Origin: RUG14219 sp045538535
Lineage (GTDB): Bacteria; Cyanobacteriota; Vampirovibrionia; Gastranaerophilales; Gastranaerophilaceae
NCBI GenBank assembly: GCA_045538535.1
Contig: JAZSRN010000053.1
Span: forward strand, 1 to 64,000
Length of the DNA: 64,000 bases
Direction: 5' to 3'
Position numbers and translations under genes: made by a program. Under the pieces are notes generated by a model. The model ran no database searches. It saw only the letters and a program-made list of their open reading frames with translations, and had not been told where the DNA came from. This document shows positions 1-7,650 of this stretch, in pieces (the stretch's first letter is position 1; each line of letters begins with the position of its first letter).

Positions 1-149
1 CACCCAATAGGGCGTAAACCCGCTCTACGCTTGGATTGCCCCCCCCCCGTAGGCGCAAATGCAGTCATAGCAAGGGTTTCGGGCAATTTTGAACCCCAGA
101 CTTTTTCAATGAAATCTATGTACATACTATCCATAAGCATATTTTTCAT
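1..149 (-). CDS. Partial ORF of unknown function, cut by the window start
   Basis: A minus-strand frame runs open for 49 codons from an ATG at 149 to the window edge, with a weak GGGAA-type Shine-Dalgarno just upstream. The residues (FIEKVWGSKLPE, then APTGGGQSKRR) match no family I recognise. The first ~110 bases are clearly more GC-rich than the surroundings. They contain a run of ten C (39-48), read as glycine codons on this strand. The open frame across GC-richer DNA favours real coding sequence, but the fragment is short and could be chance. In-frame ATGs at 140, 134 and 125 are alternative starts. Confidence 0.35.
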   Translation of the reverse strand, partial: MKNMLMDSMYIDFIEKVWGSKLPETLAMTAFAPTGGGQSKRRAGLRPIG

Positions 150-283
150 GTTCCCAATATATCAAATTTTTTAACAAATATCAAGCACATTTTTAAAATC
201 GATATCGTTTATAATAACACATAAACCAATGTAAACAATTAATACTAATAACAAAAAAAATTTTGTTCAAACTTTATATATCT

Positions 284-1012
284 ATGGAACTTAAAACATC
301 CTCATTACAAAAGAACAATTTAGCATTTTCTTCTTTGTGCAGTCCTATAAAGCCTCGAATATTAAAATTAGGAAATGAAATTATTCATCTGCAAGAAGAA
401 ACCGATGCCTTTGTAAACCGGAACAAAAACACGTCAGAACTAACAAAATTCTTTTTAGATAATTTTATCGATGGTTCAATTAACCCCCGAATAAAAAAAC
501 TCCAAAGCCCTTGGAACATTATCGATTATATCAGATGTTTTGTTGCATACCAAAAAGCCTACAGAGAATGCTTCAAAAGAGACTACGGGCGCACAACCAT
601 ACTAACCGCAAGAAACAAAGATGGTCAACTTGTCGGTGCAATTATAACCAGACCTTTTGAAGTATACAAACAGCTCAACGAGCCTAACACTCGCTATATA
701 GATTCTGTTGCGGTTGATAAATACTATCGAGGGAATAATTTAGGCAAAACGCTTATAAACATATCTGAATCAATAGATAACGATTATTTTACAGACACAT
801 TTCTCACCTCTATGTTAACTGCAGTAAAATTTTACAAAAAATTAGGTTTTGAAACAATATCAGAAACAAATAGTATTAATAAACAATTTTTGAAAAAACT
901 AACCCAATACCGTCCTGATTATAAGATTGATATGCTCCCTATGCAACACAGAATTAATCCTTCAAAAACTCATTGGCTGAACCGATTAAATTTAGATACC
1001 AATAACCATTAA
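284..1012 (+). CDS. GNAT-family N-acetyltransferase
   Basis: The C-terminal half is a GNAT acetyltransferase fold, which moves an acyl group from acyl-CoA to an amine. The acyl-CoA pyrophosphate loop is visible as KYYRGNNLGKTL, after the strand YIDSVAV. The following helix/strand AVKFYKKLGFETIS is the usual motif B region. The N-terminal ~75 residues are not recognisable. I start at the ATG at 284; the frame can be extended to a TTG at 263, but that has no ribosome-binding site. AACTTTATATA lies directly upstream of the ATG, so a very short leader is possible. The substrate cannot be told. It stands alone, with the next gene 75 nt downstream. Confidence 0.7.
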   Translation: MELKTSSLQKNNLAFSSLCSPIKPRILKLGNEIIHLQEETDAFVNRNKNTSELTKFFLDNFIDGSINPRIKKLQSPWNIIDYIRCFVAYQKAYRECFKRDYGRTTILTARNKDGQLVGAIITRPFEVYKQLNEPNTRYIDSVAVDKYYRGNNLGKTLINISESIDNDYFTDTFLTSMLTAVKFYKKLGFETISETNSINKQFLKKLTQYRPDYKIDMLPMQHRINPSKTHWLNRLNLDTNNH

Positions 1013-1033
1013 CAATTTGAGCAATAAAATCTA

Positions 1034-1062
1034 TTTACTTATATAAAAAAATAATGTATAAT
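1034..1062 (+). promoter_or_regulatory. Sigma-70-type promoter for the gene at 1088
   Basis: TTTACT and TATAAT are separated by 17 nt. The -10 ends 25 nt before the ATG, leaving room for the GGAGAG ribosome-binding site. Confidence 0.6.
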
Positions 1063-1087
1063 ATAGCTAACAAATACTAGGAGAGAA

Positions 1088-1711
1088 ATGAGCGGAAATT
1101 TTCACAAAAGCAGTAATTCAACATCAAAGATGATAATGTCCGGCACAGAAACGGTTATATTAAATGCAAAAACACAGCAGCTGATTTTGTCTGTACATGA
1201 ACAAGTTAAAGATTTTTTAATAAAAGTGAATTATGATGCCATTGAGATTTTAAATTACATTATCTCTAAAGATACGCCGGTTTGCCAAATCAAAGATGCA
1301 CCGCAAAAACTCAAAAAACTTGGTTTAGAAGAAGGCTTAATTTTTGAACTAAGCGGATTTCAAGCGCTACAACTAAATTTAATGCTAAAAGCCGGTTTTA
1401 GATTTTCAACTATTCCATTATTTGTTTTAGATAAAAAACCAGTTGCTCCGTTTACGGTTTTTCATGATTTTTACAAATGGTACTCATATAAAAAGAATTT
1501 GCCAGGCTTTGACAGAGAATCTCAAAGACTTTTTAGGTTAAGTTTGATCAACCCAAATGCTATAAATATGTCAAAATTAACCCTAGACCAACTTGCTGGA
1601 CTTCAAGAGGCAATTAAACGAGATCAAGAAGCAACTGATTTTACTATAGCAATTATTAAAGAACAAGAAGCGGCACAAGCGTTAAAAGAGAAGGGCGAAA
1701 GCAAAGCCTAA
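1088..1711 (+). CDS. Hypothetical protein, 207 aa
   Basis: I do not recognise this protein. It has no signal peptide and no clear membrane segment. A central hydrophobic stretch (QALQLNLMLKAGFRFSTIPLFVLD) is followed by an aromatic/basic patch (FHDFYKWYSYKK). The C-terminus is Glu/Gln/Ala-rich and probably helical. A good GGAGAG ribosome-binding site precedes the ATG, and a consensus promoter lies just upstream, so the gene is real. Its stop overlaps the end of the convergent LapA-like gene by 4 nt. It is probably cytoplasmic. Confidence 0.65.
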   Translation: MSGNFHKSSNSTSKMIMSGTETVILNAKTQQLILSVHEQVKDFLIKVNYDAIEILNYIISKDTPVCQIKDAPQKLKKLGLEEGLIFELSGFQALQLNLMLKAGFRFSTIPLFVLDKKPVAPFTVFHDFYKWYSYKKNLPGFDRESQRLFRLSLINPNAINMSKLTLDQLAGLQEAIKRDQEATDFTIAIIKEQEAAQALKEKGESKA

Positions 1712-2058
1712 TCTTTTTTCTTCAAAGCTTCAGAAAGCGCTTTTTCCAATACTTCTATTTTGTTTTCAAGCACTTTTACCTTGTCATCACCGGCAATTGA
1801 ATTTATTGATGCTTTTTCTAACTCACGATAATAAGCTTCGGCCTTAATTTTTTGTGCACGATAAAGCCCTATTGAATAACACAAACCAAAAATAAACCCT
1901 AACGCACTAATAACAATAACAACCCACATCAAAACAGTTTGTGCACTAAATCCAAGCAACGGAATCTCTATTTGTACCGGAACATTTTTATTGACATAAC
2001 CAAAATATATCAATGATGTTAGTGATAATATCGAAAGTAAATTCAAAATAGTTCTCAT
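1708..2058 (-). CDS. LapA-like two-helix membrane protein
   Basis: Small inner-membrane protein. Two hydrophobic segments (about residues 4-22 and 40-65) flank a short periplasmic loop with the IEIPLLGFSAQT style typical of LapA/DUF1049 proteins. A charged cytoplasmic coiled coil follows (about 70-115). LapA-family proteins help couple lipopolysaccharide assembly and membrane homeostasis in proteobacteria; the role here is inferred from topology only. It is the last gene of a minus-strand operon, 4 nt after the pseudouridine synthase, and its 3' end overlaps the convergent gene by 4 nt. Confidence 0.55.
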   Translation of the reverse strand: MRTILNLLSILSLTSLIYFGYVNKNVPVQIEIPLLGFSAQTVLMWVVIVISALGFIFGLCYSIGLYRAQKIKAEAYYRELEKASINSIAGDDKVKVLENKIEVLEKALSEALKKKD

Positions 2059-2062
2059 AACT

Positions 2063-2968
2063 TTAATCCTTATTTTCCAAATACTTCAAAACCTTCGAGA
2101 TTTTTTCATCAGGTTCTATTTGCAACTCTATTATCTCATCATAAAAAGGTTTTGTAAACTTTAAATAATAAGATTGTAACACCTGTTCATCAGTCTTGAC
2201 TTTACCTTGTCCGGCACCATACAAACTATCATTATAAATCGGATGATTTTTTGCAGACATGTGAACTCTTATCTGATGCGTTCTTCCCGTAACTAGAGTT
2301 AATTCAACATACGTAGCCTCTTTAAAACGTTTTAAAACTTTCAAAAGCGTAAGACTTTCTTTGCCGTCTTGTCTTACCGACATTTTATGGGGCTGAGTAA
2401 TACTTCTTCCTATAGGAAATTCAATCCGGTCTTCCTCAAGCGGATAAATTCCTTTAACAATTGCTCGATATTTTTTAGTCAACCGATGATTTTTTATTAA
2501 TTCAGACAGATATCTATGCGCATCATTATTCTTTGCAATCATCAAAAGTCCAGAGGTATTCCTATCAAGCCTATGAACAATACCGTACCTTAGATTTCCG
2601 TTCAAATCCGACAAATTTGAACCATATTTATAAAGAAGTGCATTTACAAGCGTATTTTCAAATTCCAATGACGTTGGATGTGTAAGCATACCTGAAGGCT
2701 TGTTTACAACCGCCATATTCTCATCTTCATAAACCACATCTAAAGGTATATTTTGCGCAGCTATAACAATTTCTGAAGACTCTTTGAAGTCATACTCAAT
2801 ACTATCACCTTCTTTTAATTCGAAAGAAGGTTTTACCTTTTTGGCATTAACTTTTACCTCTCCGGCTTTTATGGCTGCTTGAACTTTTGAGCGCGAAACA
2901 CCGGATACTTCAGCCAAAAAAGTATCTATTCTCTTAAATTCATCATTTTCATCAACTACAACTATCAT
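2063..2968 (-). CDS. rluD: Ribosomal large-subunit pseudouridine synthase, RluA/RluD family
   Basis: Converts specific uridines of 23S rRNA to pseudouridine. An N-terminal S4 RNA-binding domain (about residues 14-62, SRSKVQAAIKAGEVKVN) is followed by the catalytic domain. The family signature HRLDRNTSG carries the nucleophilic aspartate D135, and RTHQIRVH lies further on. At 301 aa it is the normal length for RluC/RluD/YlyB enzymes. Its ATG overlaps the lspA stop by 4 nt, and the lspA-rlu pairing is common in bacteria. Exact target uridines cannot be read from sequence, so the symbol is tentative between paralogous families. Confidence 0.88.
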   Translation of the reverse strand: MIVVVDENDEFKRIDTFLAEVSGVSRSKVQAAIKAGEVKVNAKKVKPSFELKEGDSIEYDFKESSEIVIAAQNIPLDVVYEDENMAVVNKPSGMLTHPTSLEFENTLVNALLYKYGSNLSDLNGNLRYGIVHRLDRNTSGLLMIAKNNDAHRYLSELIKNHRLTKKYRAIVKGIYPLEEDRIEFPIGRSITQPHKMSVRQDGKESLTLLKVLKRFKEATYVELTLVTGRTHQIRVHMSAKNHPIYNDSLYGAGQGKVKTDEQVLQSYYLKFTKPFYDEIIELQIEPDEKISKVLKYLENKD

Positions 2969-3417
2969 TTTGACTTTTTCAATATTATGATTACGATAAG
3001 GAAAATTACACCTATATTTATTAATATATCTGAAATATTAAATACCGGAAAATCTACAAAATTAAGTTTAAAGAAATCCCGAACAAATCCATAAATTATT
3101 CTTTCATGCATATTTCCGGCAATTCCAGCTGATAGAATTGAGATATAAAAAAGTTCAACCAACTTTAAAGCTCGAATATGATTAACGATATACACACAAA
3201 TTAAAGTTAAAATTGATGCTGATAAAATAATTAACAATTCAGTTGCATTATTTAACAAATTAAACGCAGCGCCCGTATTTTTCACATAGGTTAACTGAAA
3301 CACCGCGTTATTAATACCGAAGTAATGAGATGATAGATAATTTGATGCTAACAAATCAAAATACATAAACATAGCAAAACAAACGACAAAAAACAAATAT
3401 TTACTAAAGTTTTGCAT
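2965..3417 (-). CDS. lspA: Lipoprotein signal peptidase (signal peptidase II)
   Basis: Inner-membrane aspartyl protease that removes the signal peptide of prolipoproteins after lipidation. It has four hydrophobic helices and the family motifs: KNTGAAFNLL at about 46-55, then GNMHERIIYGFVRDFF and PVFNISDILI. The catalytic pair is D114 (VRDF) and D130 (NISD). The usual GNxxDR motif reads GNMHER, a conservative D-to-E change outside the catalytic pair. At 150 aa the length is normal. It sits between a secreted hypothetical protein (14-nt overlap) and rluD (4-nt overlap), so all are probably translated from one message. Confidence 0.9.
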   Translation of the reverse strand: MQNFSKYLFFVVCFAMFMYFDLLASNYLSSHYFGINNAVFQLTYVKNTGAAFNLLNNATELLIILSASILTLICVYIVNHIRALKLVELFYISILSAGIAGNMHERIIYGFVRDFFKLNFVDFPVFNISDILINIGVIFLIVIIILKKSK

Positions 3418-4309
3418 CCTCAGCCTCCATATTAATCATTTTGTTTTCTGGAACAACATTAACTCTACTCATTATAAATGCCGCACCACTCATTACAACT
3501 TTTGTTTGCCCATCTTCTTCATAAGCTCGAGAGGTAGCAACCGAAGCGATATTATATTCATTCACATTATCAGAATTCGCAAGAAAAATTCGTTCCAAAA
3601 TATTGTCATCCGGCAACAAACGGAACGACTCTTCCGCCTTTTTTTGTGGATAAGAAATTGTTTCGCGACTAATCGCAACAACTGCCATCACATTTTCCGG
3701 CACATCTACAACCAAAGATGAAGTATAATAATTGCCCGCAGCAATTTGTTTAGGTGTATTTAGATGTATATCTATATATCTTGCATCTCCATACTTTAAT
3801 GCAGAAATTTCATCTAAAACATTCTCAGATTTTATTTTCCAACCTTGAGAAGTTTTCTCAAAATAGTAAATACATTTTGAAGTAGAATATAACTCCCCAA
3901 CAACTTTAACATCTGCCACCACATCATAGGCAACCGCAATAGCTTTTTCATCTACAACCGCCGTTGCAAATTTACCTTGAACGTTGATTGCCCGAATTTT
4001 TGCGCTATAAGTTATGTCCGGATAAACATTCCACGTATCTTCAACGAGTTTAAAATAGACATCCTTATTGAAACCATCATTATTAACAAAATCATTTGCA
4101 TAAAGTTCAGAAAGTCCAACTATATTTTGTTTATTTACAAAATCCAACTGCGCATGCAAAAGTGTACGAACTTCTTTTTCCTCTTGTTTTAATTGTTTTT
4201 CATAAGAGTTAGAGTCATCCCAAAACCTCAAATCAAAAGCATTTGCTTCCGTATTTGCATTTATTAAACCAACAATCAAAAACAATATTATAACAATTAT
4301 CTTTCTCAT
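3404..4309 (-). CDS. Exported protein with NTF2/SnoaL-like region
   Basis: From the ATG at 4309 the protein opens with a Sec signal peptide (MRKIIVIILFLIVGLINANTEANA). An upstream in-frame start at 4351 would bury this signal and is unlikely. Residues about 40-150 read like an NTF2/SnoaL-type domain: helical start with ELYANDFVNNDGF, then alternating strands ending YYFEKTSQGWKIKSE. A second beta-rich part with no recognisable motif follows. There is no ribosome-binding site, but a TATAAT box ends 7 nt before the ATG, so the operon message may be leaderless. It is first in the operon with lspA, rluD and the LapA-like gene. Function is unknown. Confidence 0.6.
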   Translation of the reverse strand: MRKIIVIILFLIVGLINANTEANAFDLRFWDDSNSYEKQLKQEEKEVRTLLHAQLDFVNKQNIVGLSELYANDFVNNDGFNKDVYFKLVEDTWNVYPDITYSAKIRAINVQGKFATAVVDEKAIAVAYDVVADVKVVGELYSTSKCIYYFEKTSQGWKIKSENVLDEISALKYGDARYIDIHLNTPKQIAAGNYYTSSLVVDVPENVMAVVAISRETISYPQKKAEESFRLLPDDNILERIFLANSDNVNEYNIASVATSRAYEEDGQTKVVMSGAAFIMSRVNVVPENKMINMEAEDAKL

Positions 4310-4316
4310 AATACAA

Positions 4317-4322
4317 ATTATA
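4317..4322 (-). promoter_or_regulatory. -10 box 7 nt before the ATG (candidate leaderless start)
   Basis: TATAAT on the minus strand ends 7 nt before the start at 4309. No Shine-Dalgarno lies between, and no convincing -35 is visible. Confidence 0.45.
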
Positions 4323-4365
4323 TCCAAAATATTAAATTTAACATAATACAAAAAGATTATTTAAT

Positions 4366-4397
4366 AAAAAAGATGAGGGAATTTCCTCATCTTTTTT
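4366..4397 (-). terminator. Rho-independent terminator after the prepilin gene
   Basis: The stem GATGAGG/CCTCATC is extended by A6/T6 around a 6-nt loop. Its T-run faces the minus direction, just past the prepilin stop at 4413. Confidence 0.85.
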
Positions 4398-4412
4398 ATT
4401 CCAAATTTATTA

Positions 4413-5093
4413 TTAATAAGTCATTTCCCAATTATCGTTGAGCAATTTGCCAAAACATCCCCATAGTCCGTCCGAACTATCTGAATTGCATTGGTTCTCA
4501 AACAAAGTATTTCTGTCATCAAAGGAAAGCGGAGCCGAAGTAGCTGCATCTTTATAGTCATCTATAGCACCGTTTTCATAAACGGCCATAAAAAATACAT
4601 CACGCCCTAAGACATTCGGACCCTTTTTGCCATTTGTATCAACAAAGATATTAAAGCGCTTGTCACCACTTTGGTCATAAAGAGGACGAACAACTGCGCC
4701 ACTTGCAAGCGCATAATAATTTTGAGCAGTTCTATCTGTCATAAAATTGGTATCTTTATTAATTTTAATATATTCAGCATTTGGCGCTAAACATTGAGTT
4801 GAATCTCCGGAACAATCGGTTGTAACTTTAAAATAATTTTTTATCCAATTATTAAGCGCTGTCTGACTTGTTAACCCAGCTGCAAAAAGAGTATTACCGT
4901 TATTATCTGTCATAACTTGTTGTACAGCTTGCGTAGTTTCATTATACACTTTGTGCAAAGTTGTAACATAGGCTTGTTGCTGATAATTGTTCATTAACGT
5001 AGGAACCGTTAATGCCGAAATTACTCCGATTATGCCTAGTGTTATAAGTATTTCCGCCAAAGTAAACGCTTGTTTGAAAGTATAATTTTTCAT
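4413..5093 (-). CDS. Type II/IV prepilin-like protein (pseudopilin)
   Basis: N-terminal prepilin signal: the short basic leader MKNYTFKQA, then FTLAEILITLGIIGVISALT, with the conserved Glu five residues into the hydrophobic helix. Prepilin peptidase would cut before F10. The remainder is a soluble globular domain with several cysteines (SDSTQCLA, FENQCNSDSSDGLWGC) that may form disulfides. I start at 5093: the longer frame to 5216 lies inside accC and has no prepilin logic, whereas an AGGAG inside the last codons of accC serves the 5093 ATG. It may be co-transcribed after efp-accB-accC and is closed by a strong terminator. No pilus assembly gene is in the window. Confidence 0.8.
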   Translation of the reverse strand: MKNYTFKQAFTLAEILITLGIIGVISALTVPTLMNNYQQQAYVTTLHKVYNETTQAVQQVMTDNNGNTLFAAGLTSQTALNNWIKNYFKVTTDCSGDSTQCLAPNAEYIKINKDTNFMTDRTAQNYYALASGAVVRPLYDQSGDKRFNIFVDTNGKKGPNVLGRDVFFMAVYENGAIDDYKDAATSAPLSFDDRNTLFENQCNSDSSDGLWGCFGKLLNDNWEMTY

Positions 5094-5097
5094 TTTG

Positions 5098-6456
5098 CTA
5101 TTTTTTCTCCTTACCGATACGTTTATAGTAATCTTCAATAAAACCGGTATTAAACTTGCCGCTAATAAAAACTTCATCTTCAACAATCGCTTGATGAAAC
5201 GGAATTGTAGTTTCAATACCTGTCACAACATATTCCTTCAATGCACGATACATTCTTCTACGGGCTTCATTTCTAGTACGTCCCCAACATATCAATTTCC
5301 CAATCATTGAATCATAATATGGCGGAATTGAATAATCTTGATAAGCATGAGAATCCACACGCACACCAAACCCACCCGGTGTAACATAACCGGTAATTTT
5401 GCCCGGATTTGGCATAAAATCTTTGTCCGGATTTTCTGCGTTAATACGACATTCAATAGCATGGCCTCTCAAAACTATGTCATCTTGTGTGAAGTCTAAT
5501 TTTTCACCAGAAGCAACAAGAATTTGTTCTCTTACCAAGTCAACATTAGAAATCATCTCTGTAACACAATGTTCAACTTGTATACGAGTATTCATTTCCA
5601 TAAAATACCATTTACCATCGTGATCAAGCAAAAATTCACAAGTACCAGCACCTTCATAATTGATAGCCTTAGCTGCTCTAACCGCCGCAGCACCCATTTG
5701 CTTACGAGTTTCAGCATCTATTGCCGGAGAAGGCGCCTCTTCCAATAATTTTTGGTGACGTCTTTGGATAGAGCAATCTCTTTCACCCAAATGAACAACA
5801 TTACCATATTGATCAGCCAAAATTTGCACCTCAATGTGACGAGGATTTTCCAAAAATTTCTCGGCATAAATATCTGGATTTCCGAAGAAATTTTGAGCTT
5901 CTTGTTGGCAAAGGCTCATATTTGATTCAACTTCATCATCACTGCGAACAATACGCATACCTTTACCGCCTCCACCAGCAGTAGCTTTCAAAATTATAGG
6001 ATACCCAGCTTTTTTAGCAAAATCTTTAATTTCTTGAGGGGTTCTCAATATTCCGGTGCCCGGAGTTACTGGAACATTGTTATCAATCATTGTTTTACGA
6101 GCAGTTGCCTTATCACCCATTTTGCGCATAGCTTGCGCGGAAGGGCCAATAAATTTTATACCATGCTCGTCACAAATATCGACAAAATCTGCTCTTTCAG
6201 ACATAAATCCATAACCCGGATGAATAGCATCAGCACCCGAGACGAGCGCAGCAGATATAATAGCCGGAATACTCAAATAACTCTCCGAACTCTTCGCAGG
6301 TCCTATACAATAAGCCTCAGTTGCAAGCCTTACATGTAATGAATTTGCATCAGCTTGAGAATATATTGCCACTGTCGGAATACCAAGTTCTCTACACGCT
6401 CTTATAATTCTTACCGCAATTTCACCGCGGTTTGCTATTAATACTTTTTTAAACAT
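5098..6456 (-). CDS. accC: Acetyl-CoA carboxylase, biotin carboxylase subunit
   Basis: ATP-dependent carboxylation of the biotin on BCCP, the first half-reaction of acetyl-CoA carboxylase in fatty acid synthesis. The N-terminal domain starts KKVLIANRGEIAVRIIRA. The ATP-grasp glycine loop is KATAGGGGKGMR, and the biotin/bicarbonate-site stretch MEMNTRIQVEH and the C-terminal domain (GHAIECRINAE) are intact. From the ATG at 6456 it is 452 aa, matching the ~450 aa family length. The 13-residue extension to 6495 is not homologous and is left out. It lies 63 nt after accB in the order efp-accB-accC, separated by a hairpin. Confidence 0.96.
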   Translation of the reverse strand: MFKKVLIANRGEIAVRIIRACRELGIPTVAIYSQADANSLHVRLATEAYCIGPAKSSESYLSIPAIISAALVSGADAIHPGYGFMSERADFVDICDEHGIKFIGPSAQAMRKMGDKATARKTMIDNNVPVTPGTGILRTPQEIKDFAKKAGYPIILKATAGGGGKGMRIVRSDDEVESNMSLCQQEAQNFFGNPDIYAEKFLENPRHIEVQILADQYGNVVHLGERDCSIQRRHQKLLEEAPSPAIDAETRKQMGAAAVRAAKAINYEGAGTCEFLLDHDGKWYFMEMNTRIQVEHCVTEMISNVDLVREQILVASGEKLDFTQDDIVLRGHAIECRINAENPDKDFMPNPGKITGYVTPGGFGVRVDSHAYQDYSIPPYYDSMIGKLICWGRTRNEARRRMYRALKEYVVTGIETTIPFHQAIVEDEVFISGKFNTGFIEDYYKRIGKEKK

Positions 6457-6475
6457 TTTATCTATCCCTAAAAAT

Positions 6476-6507
6476 ATTAAGGAGCTTAATAACATAAGCC
6501 CCTTAAT
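6476..6507 (-). terminator. Hairpin between accB and accC (terminator or attenuator)
   Basis: A 13-bp stem with one mismatch and a 6-nt loop. On the minus strand it is followed by ATTTTTA. It sits between two genes whose products work in one complex, so it could act as a partial terminator or a processing/stability hairpin rather than an operon end. Confidence 0.55.
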
Positions 6508-6519
6508 TACTAATTAATA

Positions 6520-6972
6520 TTATTCAACATACATCAAAACTTGACCGAATTCAACGGGTTGCCCATCCGCAACACAAATTTCGGTAACTTTGCCGGCAAA
6601 CTCAGCCTCGATTTCATTCATAAGCTTCATTGCTTCAATGATACAAACTTTTGCACCTTTACTAATTTCTTGACCAACTTTTACGAAAGGTTCAGCGTCC
6701 GGAGACGGTGCCGCATAGAACGTACCAACCATTGGCGAAGTAATAGCATTTCCTTTATGTGCTTGCATAGGCGCTGCAGCTTCCACAACGGCAGCAGCCG
6801 GTGAAACCGCCGCAACTGACGGAGCAGCAACAGAAGGTGCTATAGTAGTCACTTCCGGCAAATCCTTTCTTAATGTAATAGCTTGATCGCCATCTTCAAG
6901 AGAAATTTCCGTCAATGAAGTATCCGTTAAAACTTTTGCAAGTTTTTCTATATATCCAACATCAAAATTCAT
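6520..6972 (-). CDS. accB: Biotin carboxyl carrier protein of acetyl-CoA carboxylase
   Basis: Carries the biotin that shuttles CO2 between biotin carboxylase and carboxyltransferase. The C-terminal biotinyl domain contains the canonical EAMKLMNEIEA with the biotinylated lysine at K116. SPMVGTFYAAPSPDAEPFVKVG marks its start. An Ala/Pro/Val-rich flexible linker (about residues 42-72) separates it from the N-terminal dimerisation region. At 150 aa the length is typical. It lies 24 nt after efp and upstream of accC. The window also holds bioA and bioD, enzymes for making its cofactor. Confidence 0.96.
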   Translation of the reverse strand: MNFDVGYIEKLAKVLTDTSLTEISLEDGDQAITLRKDLPEVTTIAPSVAAPSVAAVSPAAAVVEAAAPMQAHKGNAITSPMVGTFYAAPSPDAEPFVKVGQEISKGAKVCIIEAMKLMNEIEAEFAGKVTEICVADGQPVEFGQVLMYVE

Positions 6973-6996
6973 GTTATTTACCTTTCCGGATAAAAC

Positions 6997-7554
6997 TTAT
7001 GCTCTATCCAAATATTCATTTGTACGAGTATCAACTCTTATTTTGTCTCCGTTAGAAACAAAGAACGGAACGTTTACAACTGCACCGGTTTCCAAAGTTG
7101 CAGGTTTAGTACCGCCTTGTGCCGTATTACCTTTTTCAGCAGGAGGAGTATCAACAACTTCTAACACAACGTGCGCCGGAATATCCACGCCGATAATTCT
7201 TCCGTTATGCATCATGATTTGAACAATCATATTTTCTTTTAAATATTTCAAACCATCACCAATTTGACTAGCAGTTACTTGGATTTGTTCATAAGATTCA
7301 TTATCCATCATAACGTACTCAGCACCTTCTTGGTATAAATATTGCATTTCACGTCTGTCCAACATTGCTTTTCCAACTTTTTCACCGGCTCTGAATGTTT
7401 TTTCAACAACTTGTCCGGTAACAACGTTTTTAAGTTTTGATCTTACGAAAGCTGCACCTTTACCCGGTTTTACGTGTAAAAATTCAACAACTGACCATAA
7501 TCCGTTGTCTAATTCAAGAGTTAAACCTGTTTTTAAATCATTTACTGAAATCAT
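6997..7554 (-). CDS. efp: Translation elongation factor P
   Basis: Binds between the P and E sites and rescues ribosomes stalled at polyproline. All three beta-barrel domains are present in 185 aa. The N-terminal KOW-like domain has the loop VKPGKGAAFVR with K32 at the position modified in other species. The C-terminal half contains GVDIPAHVVLEVVDTPP and ends KIRVDTRTNEYLDRA, as in the family. It begins the efp-accB-accC operon, an order seen in cyanobacteria and many Firmicutes. An AAAGGGG sequence precedes the ATG. No epmA/epmB-type modification genes are nearby. Confidence 0.96.
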   Translation of the reverse strand: MISVNDLKTGLTLELDNGLWSVVEFLHVKPGKGAAFVRSKLKNVVTGQVVEKTFRAGEKVGKAMLDRREMQYLYQEGAEYVMMDNESYEQIQVTASQIGDGLKYLKENMIVQIMMHNGRIIGVDIPAHVVLEVVDTPPAEKGNTAQGGTKPATLETGAVVNVPFFVSNGDKIRVDTRTNEYLDRA

Positions 7555-7650
7555 ATCTTTCCCCTTTATATTCTAGTATATAATGTCTCTTTTTATGTTT
7601 AATATAGCACAAATATCCCAATTTAACAAATGATGTTTAAAAGTATTAAG

